Shown here piece by piece: positions 1 to 6,355 of a stretch of DNA of 13,695 bases. The stretch covers positions 1-13,695 of the forward strand of contig CABRHH010000041.1 of the NCBI GenBank assembly GCA_902470695.1, read 5' to 3'. Origin of the DNA: an uncultured Collinsella sp. (GTDB taxonomy: Bacteria; Actinomycetota; Coriobacteriia; Coriobacteriales; Coriobacteriaceae). How positions within the stretch are numbered: position 1 is the stretch's first letter; each line of letters opens with the position of its first letter. The notes beneath the pieces are model-generated. The model did not search any database, was not told the origin of the DNA, and saw only the letters and a program-made list of their open reading frames with translations. The position numbers and the translations under genes were made by a program.

Positions 1-87
1 GACGAAGAGGTCCTCGCTGCTGAACCTGGCCTCGGTGAGGGGCACCTCCGCCGGGACGGCGTGCCTCCTCCTCAGGAACTCGAACAT
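1..87 (-). CDS. Start of an unrecognised gene, cut by the window edge
   Basis: An ATG at 87-85 opens a frame of 29 codons that runs off the left end without a stop. It begins MFEFLRRRHAVPAEV and ends ...SSEDLFV. A purine-rich ribosome site (AAGGAAGG, 101-94) lies six bases upstream, and the start follows the stop of the effector gene by 22 bases, so co-transcription is likely. I do not recognise the protein: the visible part is charged, with no signal peptide. By position, directly after a probable toxin, it could be the immunity protein, but its G+C (about 72% over bases 1-60) matches the backbone and not the low-G+C effector gene. A separate core or accessory gene of the locus is therefore equally possible. 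Confidence 0.6.
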   Translation of the reverse strand, partial: MFEFLRRRHAVPAEVPLTEARFSSEDLFV

Positions 88-93
88 GGTCTG

Positions 94-101
94 CCTTCCT
101 T
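94..101 (-). promoter_or_regulatory. Ribosome binding site of the gene starting at 87
   Basis: AAGGAAGG on the minus strand, six bases before the ATG. It supports calling the truncated reading frame a real gene. Confidence 0.55.
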
Positions 102-109
102 TCTCCTAC

Positions 110-1555
110 TTACAATCCAAAGAAATTACCGATGGCGTCGATGCCATTTGAAATACCTTTTGCAAAGGCTTTTTTGGCCCCGCTCTTTTCAAAGAAATCC
201 TCCCCCGCTTCAAGCAGCTTGCCCGCACCCCAGCCGATTGCTACACCGGCGGCAATACCCAGAGGTCCTCCAATGGCGCCGACCGCAGCCCCCACACCTA
301 CGCCTACGCCGAACTCAACTGCGCCCTCCGCCACCTCGACCGCAGCGGCGCCGACCTTATCGCTTGCGTCGCCAACAGTTGTGTTAAAGGCGGCACCGGC
401 CTGTCCCACCGTGTCAACAACGTGAATCACGTTCCCAATGTAACCAAGTCCCTTTACGGCACCGGCAGCGCGATCAGCAATAGAGCCCATCGAGTCGAAT
501 GAACTACCGAACCCCTTGCCGGTCTTACGCGGACCAAAAAAGCCCTTCGCTTCTTCACCAACAGTGTCGAGCAAGCTCTTTGCGCTCTTTCCCGCTTCCT
601 TCCATTTGCTCGGCTTGAGCCAGTCCGTTGCCTCCGCAAGAGCGGCGTCTTTCGTCATCCCCCAAAAATCATCCCAACTCGATGGGATGATATTAATACT
701 GTTTGACATACGAAATGCCCTCTTCGCGCCATTCAGGCGCTCCAACAACGGCATTCCCTTATCAACAGAGCCGTTCAGGTACTGAGCAGCAATTTGAAGA
801 AATACGATATTCTGCCCATGCAGGTTGGCGATTGTTTCCGTGATGCCCGTAAGCAGGGTGGTCACGTTGTCAAATGCGCCCGAAACCTTAAACGGGGCAC
901 TGTTCAAAATCTCCTCCCGCTTTGTCCCCATCTCCGACTCAATTTCAGAAACCATCTGATCAGTAAGGAACGCTTTCGAGGCAAGGGCAGCAGCATATGT
1001 GTCCTCGAAGGACTCAACATCCTGCCTATAAACCCGATAAGCTGTGCGCAGTGATCGAAGCGCTTGAACCCTACTGGGCTGCACCTCAGAAAGAGAGTTG
1101 ATCGCATTTGAGATGGCATCCGCATTTTCCAAGCCATCGAGTGCGGTCAAAACGTCTGAAATGCCGTTCTGAACCTGCCTTACGGAATCGATTGAGTATT
1201 GGCAATACCCATCGACATTGTGACCGTCCTCAAACCTGAGCCTACGCCCGTTGGCCGTCTCCGTCGACGCGGCGACCAACAGTGCATCCCGCGCACTGGC
1301 AACGGTCTCCTCCAGACTTTTCTCTGCTTCGGCAAACTTGTTTGCCATGCCCTCAAGCCCCTTGCCCATTGCCCTGAGCGTCATCTCAAGCAGATTGAAC
1401 TCTCGCGAACGAGCATCCGCCCAGCCGCCAGACATCAAATTGACAAAACTCATGTTCTGCCGAGACAGGTCCTCAATCGCACTGGATGTTCTCACCGATG
1501 CGTCTTTCACATCATGTACCGCGTTGGAAAAAACGTCCAGATCAACTTCGAACAT
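110..1555 (-). CDS. Probable type VII secretion effector: WXG/LXG-like N-terminus, glycine-zipper C-terminus
   Basis: A 481-residue protein, probably exported by the EssC machine encoded just upstream. The N-terminal ~100 residues are helical with a Trp turn (GGWADAR, residues 43-49) between two helices, as in WXG100/LXG domains, although the motif is W-x-D rather than W-x-G. More helical sequence follows to ~280, then a Trp-rich linker (W294, W298, W312, W318). Residues 416-445 are a hydrophobic glycine zipper, with Gly at 416, 418, 420, 422, 426, 429, 430, 433, 437, 441, 443 and 445, then an amphipathic tail. Such zippers occur in pore-forming LXG toxins such as streptococcal TelE; membrane permeabilisation here is inference. 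No signal peptide is seen. I chose the ATG at 1555 because GAGGAGG lies six bases upstream; an in-frame ATG at 1579 has no spaced site. The gene is markedly lower in G+C than the operon backbone. Not assigned to a named family. Confidence 0.7.
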   Translation of the reverse strand: MFEVDLDVFSNAVHDVKDASVRTSSAIEDLSRQNMSFVNLMSGGWADARSREFNLLEMTLRAMGKGLEGMANKFAEAEKSLEETVASARDALLVAASTETANGRRLRFEDGHNVDGYCQYSIDSVRQVQNGISDVLTALDGLENADAISNAINSLSEVQPSRVQALRSLRTAYRVYRQDVESFEDTYAAALASKAFLTDQMVSEIESEMGTKREEILNSAPFKVSGAFDNVTTLLTGITETIANLHGQNIVFLQIAAQYLNGSVDKGMPLLERLNGAKRAFRMSNSINIIPSSWDDFWGMTKDAALAEATDWLKPSKWKEAGKSAKSLLDTVGEEAKGFFGPRKTGKGFGSSFDSMGSIADRAAGAVKGLGYIGNVIHVVDTVGQAGAAFNTTVGDASDKVGAAAVEVAEGAVEFGVGVGVGAAVGAIGGPLGIAAGVAIGWGAGKLLEAGEDFFEKSGAKKAFAKGISNGIDAIGNFFGL

Positions 1556-1561
1556 CGTGAG

Positions 1562-1568
1562 CCTCCTC
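1562..1568 (-). promoter_or_regulatory. Ribosome binding site fixing the effector start at 1555
   Basis: GAGGAGG on the minus strand, six bases before the ATG at 1555. It lies inside the eight-codon extension that a start at 1579 would add, so it favours the shorter protein. Confidence 0.75.
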
Positions 1569-1611
1569 AATCGCCCCATCCCCGCCGACGCGGCGTCTCA
1601 GCAAACCCTTC

Positions 1612-4600
1612 TTACCGAGTTTCCGCCTTATCTTCACGCACGTCTCCCTCCTCATTTTTCTGCAGCAATCGAACCCAAATGGACTCCCCTCGCAGGAACA
1701 TAAACCCTTCAGTTGCCGGCAACGGACGTCGGTGCTCAGGTAGCGCACGCACAATCTTGAACACCGTCTGATCAAGCACGCCTGATCCAATCCAAAGCCC
1801 GTTGCCATATGCCGTAAGGGCTTTAAACCAGTCATCGTATTTCCCGCGAACGCGCCACATCTCACTTGCCGCGATTACTCCTGTTTTTCCTTTCCCACGC
1901 TCCTGCGCGATGTATGCCGCAAGCAGCTTTGAAGCCTCCATTGGAAGGCCAGCGAGTAGCGATGCGACATCCATTAGAATCAACATTTGAGGAGCCTGCT
2001 CATCACCAGAACAAAGAGCCTCAACGAACGTTGCAATTGCATCCGAGTCAGACAAGACGTGCGCCGAAGACCCCAGCTCCCCGCTCAAATCGAGCGCACA
2101 ATACGGCACACCCCGAGACTCAAACATCGCACACACGCCACGCATGTACGAACCAACAGCCGCAATTTCATTTGACAGGACCAGCATGCTTGGAAGCTTG
2201 TCCAAGTCGAACCATACAGGGGCAACCCCCGTGTGAGAGCATCCAACGGGCACGGAGCAACCTGTCGGGGCTGACTGCATCTCCCGAGCGGTAACGATCT
2301 CCGGAAGCACAGGAATCGCCGCCGCCCGAGACTCTTCCCTCTTTTGCTTAGCAGCAGCAACCAATGCTGCAACTGTCTCGGTTGGCGTCATGCCGGCACA
2401 GCAGAAGTCTGCTCCTTGAAATTCATATAGGTGCTTCTCGATGGCTGCTACGCCCCGCATCAAGCCCTTTGCGACCTTGACATCGGGACGATGTCCGAAA
2501 ATCGTCGCATAGTCACCGTCATCGTTCAGAGCTGTCGCCACGCTCCTCGAGAACGACGAGCGAAGACGAAGACGCGGCACCGTAGCCCCCGTAGCCGTAA
2601 CAACAAAATAGATACCGTATCGAGATGCATCGCGTACGAGGGCGTTCAGGCGGTCCTCGAGCTCCGCGTACGCCTCATAAAATGCTGCAAGGTTCGCAAT
2701 AGCCACTACGATGTAGGATTCGGCGTCCATGCCTTCCCCAGACGCCATGCGAGCACGGCGTGCGGCAACCTGGCTCTCGAGCATCTTAAACAGGTTCTCC
2801 ACCAGCTCATCGTTTCCTGGCAATACAACGCCGCCGCAGCTTGGCAGCGCCCGAAGGCATGACAGCATGCCCGCATCGAAATCAAGCAAATAAAACGAAC
2901 ATGAGCCAGTTCGGTCGCTCGCCGCAAGCGAGCAGACAACCGTTGCCACGAGGGCATCGGTGCCTGTGCCCTGTGCGCCGTAAATCATCAGATTCCCATC
3001 GCGGCGAAAATCAACGATGTAGGGGGCACGACGCTGTTCAGCTGGGATATCAACCTCACCCAGCAAAGCAGCAAGCCCACCATCCAGCCGTGCGCATGCA
3101 ATATCTTGCGCATAGCATCTCTCAAGCTCCTCGAGCGTCAGCTGCTCGGGCAGCGGATCCAACCACAGCCTGGTCGCGGCAAGATGCCGCTCCGATGCCG
3201 CCTGCTGGATCGCACCGAGTGCCGCGTTGATCTCGGACAGGCCACTTTGGGCCGACGCCGCAGCCGGACGGGTTGCGGCAACGGGAGCCCCGGCGTTGTC
3301 GATAAGCTCCACCGCATCGTCAACCTTGGGCGTGAACCGCTCGCACGGCGCATACGGCGCCCCGGCGTAGGCCGCCTGACCTCCGGTGAAATACTCGTTG
3401 AAGCCCACCAGCAGGTAGAACCGGCCCGGGTCGCGGATCTCGGCGGCGTCGGCGCGGCCGATCATCTCCTTGGAGTCGCCGGCGTCGGCCACCTTGAGGC
3501 ACACCTTGAAACGCATGTTGGAGCGGATCTGATCGTTCACCACGCCCGAGGGCTTCTGCGTGGCCAAAATGAGGTGCACGCCCAGCGAGCGGCCGATGCG
3601 CGCCGCGCTCATGAGCTCGTCCATAAACTCGGGCTCCTGCTGCTTGAGCTCGGCGAACTCGTCGGCCACGATGAACAGGTGCGGCAGCGGCTCGGTAAGC
3701 GTACCGCGCAGATAGTAGGAAAGGTACTTGTAGATGTCCATCGTGGCCTCACCGGTGGCCTCGCGGGCCCGGTTGAAGGCGTCCTGCCTGCGCTTGAGCT
3801 CGCTTTTGATGGACACCAGGCTGCGCGAGATGGCCGCGCCGTCCAGGTTGGTGATGGTGCCAGCCACGTGCGGCAGGCGGAACCGGTCGTTGTCGAAGGC
3901 GCCGGCCAGCCCGCCTCCCTTATAGTCGATGAGCACGAAGGCCACCTGGTCGGGCGGGTAGCAGACGGCCAGCGAGAGCACGTAGGTGATGATGAACTCG
4001 CTTTTGCCCGAGCCCGTGGTGCCGGCGATCAGGCCGTGCGGGCCGTGCACCTTCTCGTGCAGGTTGAGCATGGCCGGCTCGCCCTGCGCGTCCACGCCCA
4101 CCGGAACCTGGAGCGTGCGCGAAGCGTCGGCGGCCGCCCAGCGGGCGGCGATGTCCAGCTGACCCACGTTACCGGCCCGGAACATCTCCAAAAAGCCCAG
4201 CGACGCGGGCAGCGCGGTGCGCTGGCCGGGTGTATCCAGGTGCACGCGGCCCATGCAGCGCGCGAAGGTCTCCATCTGCGCGGGCGTCACCGCGATGTCC
4301 TGGGCAAAGGGCAGCATGGTGCCCGACACATCGGCGCGGTCGAACATGCACGGGCCGCCGGCGGCGGCCACGGTGCCGGCGAGGTCGATCACGTAGGCGC
4401 ACTCGCGCGGCAGGTCCTTGAGCTCGCTGCCCATGAATACCAGCGAGATGCCGCGGTAGCTGCGCAGGCGCGCCAGGCGGCCGAGCGTCTCGGACGGGTC
4501 GGTGAGCGCCTTGTGGGCGCACAGTACCACGTAGCGGCAGCCGAAATCCGCCTCGCGCTCCGCGCGCAGGGCCTCGCGGCGCTCGAGCTCGCGCTCCAGG

Positions 4601-5910
4601 CGCATGGTGAGGCCCATGAGTTCCTCGGAGGAGGTGGCCAAAAAGCGCTGCTGGCCCGCGTCGTCGAACAGGTGCGGCAGGGTGCGCATGCAGCCCCACG
4701 CCGCCTGCTCCTCCGCGTTGGCCACGAGCATGAGCTTCACGTCCTGGTAGCTCATGAGCGCGCACAGCTGCACCACCAGGCCGCGCACGAACGCCCAGGC
4801 CTGCTCGCGTGGCCCCACCACGCCCGCCACGTAGTGCTCGGCGGGGTTGAAGGCCAAAGGCACCCTCTCAAGGCGGGGCGGACGGTGCGAGACCTCGATC
4901 ACCTTGGCCATGAGGCGGTCGCGGTCGACCGCGAACTGCTCGGCGGGCCAGCGGATGTCGGCCTCGAGCGGTAGGCTGCCCGTGCCCACGCGCAGGTCCA
5001 TGAAGTCGCCGTGCACGCTCGTACGGTTCATGAGCTCCGGCGACAGCGCGCGGGCGCGCTCCAGCAGCGCGGGCACCGTCACGCGGTTCTCGGCCAGCAC
5101 GCGCCCCTGCGCGGCGCACTCCTGCTGCAGCGTGTGCTCGATGGCGTTCAGGTAATCGGTGTAGGTGCTCTCGCGGCGCGCCTCATCGCGCGCGGCGCGG
5201 CGGCGCTCGTAGCGCTTGGACACCAGCGGCCACACCAGCATGCCGGCGATCATGGACACCGACATGGCCAGCATGGGCAGCGTGGAGACGACATCGGCCC
5301 CCTTCACGAGGCGCGACACGGTGTTCGCCACCATGAACACCGAGGCGAGCCCCATGACAAAGGACGGCCCCAGCTGCATGATGGCCGGCGACTCGTCGCG
5401 CTTGCCGCCCGGCGGCGGGCCGTCCACCGCAAAGGCCCGCTTGTGCACCGAGTGCATAAGGCGCGGGGCCGGGTAGAACAGGCGCTCGTCGCCGGTGGGC
5501 TCGACCGGTTCCGCAGCCGCGCGCACCCGCTCGTGGTCGATGGTGCAGGCCCCGGGGATGGACGCCTCCAACGGAACGCTCTGCGCGCAGTTCGCCACCA
5601 CGTAGCGGCGGGCCACCATGCAGGTGAGGTCCGCGATGCGCACCACGTCGCCCACATGCAGCCTGCGCGGGGTCCGCGCGGCGAGTGCGCGCCCGTTGAC
5701 GAGCGTGCCGTTGGTGGAGCCCAGATCCTCGATGGTGAGGACATCGCCGCGCAAGGTCAGCTGCGCGTGCCCGCCCGACACCTCGGGGGCCTCATAGCGG
5801 ACCTCGGCGCTCGGCGAGCGGCCGATGGTACACGAGAAGTCCTCCGTGAACGCCACCGCGCGAAAGCGGCGGGCCTCGGCGGCGAGCCTCTGCGGATGCT
5901 GTTGCGTCAT
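1612..5910 (-). CDS. essC: EssC-like type VII secretion motor ATPase (FHA - 2 TM - three FtsK/SpoIIIE domains)
   Basis: Membrane motor of a type VII (T7SSb-like) system, 1432 residues, in the usual EssC size range. An FHA domain spans ~22-100 with the phospho-Thr pocket residues in place (GR 30-31, S45 and H48 in VSGGHA, GSTNG 64-68). Firmicute EssC proteins usually have two FHA domains; I see only one. A linker with FYPAPR (145-150) leads to two membrane helices (~178-203, 207-230). ATPase domain 1 has an intact Walker A (GTTGSGKS, 630-637) and Walker B (LFIVADE, 745-751). Domain 2 has a degenerate P-loop (GAQGTGTD, 978-985, Lys replaced by Thr) and no Walker B acid in YIVVAIANL. Domain 3 (from ~1240) has no P-loop, only a vestigial LILMD (1310-1314). 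The start has AAGGAG seven bases upstream. Everything after residue ~930 is in the low-G+C segment, so the gene looks mosaic. It lies between the WXG100 and effector genes. Confidence 0.93.
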   Translation of the reverse strand: MTQQHPQRLAAEARRFRAVAFTEDFSCTIGRSPSAEVRYEAPEVSGGHAQLTLRGDVLTIEDLGSTNGTLVNGRALAARTPRRLHVGDVVRIADLTCMVARRYVVANCAQSVPLEASIPGACTIDHERVRAAAEPVEPTGDERLFYPAPRLMHSVHKRAFAVDGPPPGGKRDESPAIMQLGPSFVMGLASVFMVANTVSRLVKGADVVSTLPMLAMSVSMIAGMLVWPLVSKRYERRRAARDEARRESTYTDYLNAIEHTLQQECAAQGRVLAENRVTVPALLERARALSPELMNRTSVHGDFMDLRVGTGSLPLEADIRWPAEQFAVDRDRLMAKVIEVSHRPPRLERVPLAFNPAEHYVAGVVGPREQAWAFVRGLVVQLCALMSYQDVKLMLVANAEEQAAWGCMRTLPHLFDDAGQQRFLATSSEELMGLTMRLERELERREALRAEREADFGCRYVVLCAHKALTDPSETLGRLARLRSYRGISLVFMGSELKDLPRECAYVIDLAGTVAAAGGPCMFDRADVSGTMLPFAQDIAVTPAQMETFARCMGRVHLDTPGQRTALPASLGFLEMFRAGNVGQLDIAARWAAADASRTLQVPVGVDAQGEPAMLNLHEKVHGPHGLIAGTTGSGKSEFIITYVLSLAVCYPPDQVAFVLIDYKGGGLAGAFDNDRFRLPHVAGTITNLDGAAISRSLVSIKSELKRRQDAFNRAREATGEATMDIYKYLSYYLRGTLTEPLPHLFIVADEFAELKQQEPEFMDELMSAARIGRSLGVHLILATQKPSGVVNDQIRSNMRFKVCLKVADAGDSKEMIGRADAAEIRDPGRFYLLVGFNEYFTGGQAAYAGAPYAPCERFTPKVDDAVELIDNAGAPVAATRPAAASAQSGLSEINAALGAIQQAASERHLAATRLWLDPLPEQLTLEELERCYAQDIACARLDGGLAALLGEVDIPAEQRRAPYIVDFRRDGNLMIYGAQGTGTDALVATVVCSLAASDRTGSCSFYLLDFDAGMLSCLRALPSCGGVVLPGNDELVENLFKMLESQVAARRARMASGEGMDAESYIVVAIANLAAFYEAYAELEDRLNALVRDASRYGIYFVVTATGATVPRLRLRSSFSRSVATALNDDGDYATIFGHRPDVKVAKGLMRGVAAIEKHLYEFQGADFCCAGMTPTETVAALVAAAKQKREESRAAAIPVLPEIVTAREMQSAPTGCSVPVGCSHTGVAPVWFDLDKLPSMLVLSNEIAAVGSYMRGVCAMFESRGVPYCALDLSGELGSSAHVLSDSDAIATFVEALCSGDEQAPQMLILMDVASLLAGLPMEASKLLAAYIAQERGKGKTGVIAASEMWRVRGKYDDWFKALTAYGNGLWIGSGVLDQTVFKIVRALPEHRRPLPATEGFMFLRGESIWVRLLQKNEEGDVREDKAETR

Positions 5911-5987
5911 GATGTCACTCCTTTTCGGCGGGAGGTGGGCCGGCCGCGCACCTGTTGGGCGCAGCCGACCCCGCAGCCGCCCGTTCG
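5911..5987 (-). other. Gap between the WXG100 gene and essC
   Basis: 77 bases, G+C-rich. It contains the essC ribosome site AAGGAG (5923-5918), seven bases from the ATG. I see no convincing terminator or promoter. Confidence 0.5.
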
Positions 5988-6281
5988 CTACCCGCGGAAC
6001 GAGCTCGCGATGTTGGCGTCCGTCTCCTCAAGCGCCTGCGCCGTGGAGTCGAGGCTCTGGGCGATCTCGGTGATGAGCTCCTGGGCGCGCACGAAGCTGG
6101 GACGCAGCTCCTCGAAGCGCGATGCGTAGGCGTTGGAGGCCTCACCCTCCCACTCGCTCTGCAGCGAGGAGAGCAGGCTGTCCATGCGGCTGATCACGCT
6201 GTTCACGTTCTCGGCCTCCACCCGGTACTCGCCGGCACGCGAGCGCATCTGGTCCGGGGTAATCCTGATTTGTCCTGCCAT
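5988..6281 (-). CDS. WXG100 family secreted protein (EsxA-like)
   Basis: A 97-residue protein of the usual WXG100 length, predicted to form a helical hairpin and leave the cell as a dimer through the EssC machine. The turn motif is SEWEGEASNAY with W44-E45-G46. Both flanking segments are helix-forming heptad-like sequence, and there is no signal peptide. No C-terminal YxxxD/E export tag is present, as in EsxA-type rather than EsxB-type partners. Only one such gene is in the window, which suggests a homodimer. The ATG at 6281 is preceded by AGAAAGGA (6296-6289) at seven bases; longer in-frame extensions are the shadow of the neighbouring gene. It lies 74 bases after the Ig-like gene and 77 before essC. 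A hairpin in the upstream gap may help set its expression level. Confidence 0.93.
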   Translation of the reverse strand: MAGQIRITPDQMRSRAGEYRVEAENVNSVISRMDSLLSSLQSEWEGEASNAYASRFEELRPSFVRAQELITEIAQSLDSTAQALEETDANIASSFRG

Positions 6282-6301
6282 GAGAAATTCCTTTCTCTCG
6301 A

Positions 6302-6324
6302 GCGCCACCCCCTTTGGGCGGCGC
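6302..6324 (-). promoter_or_regulatory. Intergenic hairpin upstream of the WXG100 gene
   Basis: The minus-strand transcript can fold GCGCCGCCC against GGGTGGCGC (nine pairs, one of them G-U) around a five-base loop. It lies between the stop of the Ig-like gene (6356) and the WXG100 start (6281), just before that gene's ribosome site. No U-run follows, so it is not a standard intrinsic terminator. It could be an mRNA processing or 3'-end protection element. WXG100 proteins are usually needed in excess over the membrane parts, but that role is inference. Confidence 0.45.
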
Positions 6325-6355
6325 GGGTTCACAGTGATACGCGCACGGCGGCACC

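Larger units (their letters stand above)
88..3120. other. Low-G+C segment: effector gene plus the 3' part of essC
   Basis: Hand counts of 60-base lines give 43% (121), 58% (181), 45% (901), 52% (961), 58% (2641), 52% (2881) and 55% (3061). Outside the segment the counts are 68% (3121), 65% (3181), 75% (3241), 62% (3361), 78% (3421) and 72% (1-60). The change is sharp near 3120, about residue 930 of EssC, in the linker between ATPase domains 1 and 2. The other edge coincides with the end of the effector gene. No repeats, integrase or attachment site mark the edges, so homologous replacement between related loci is the simplest inference. Confidence 0.7.

Noticed and set aside
1556..1579. Eight-codon longer start of the effector at 1579
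   Set aside because: No ribosome site at a proper distance, whereas GAGGAGG is well placed for the ATG at 1555.
1583..1595. Small hairpin between essC and the effector gene
   Set aside because: Only five pairs with a three-base loop and no U-run. Too short to call a terminator in G+C-rich sequence.
3106..4974. Long plus-strand open frame (622 codons) opposite essC
   Set aside because: It is antisense to the conserved FHA/FtsK coding region, its translation is low-complexity Arg/His/Ala-rich, and it lies where G+C is highest. It is a G+C-driven shadow.
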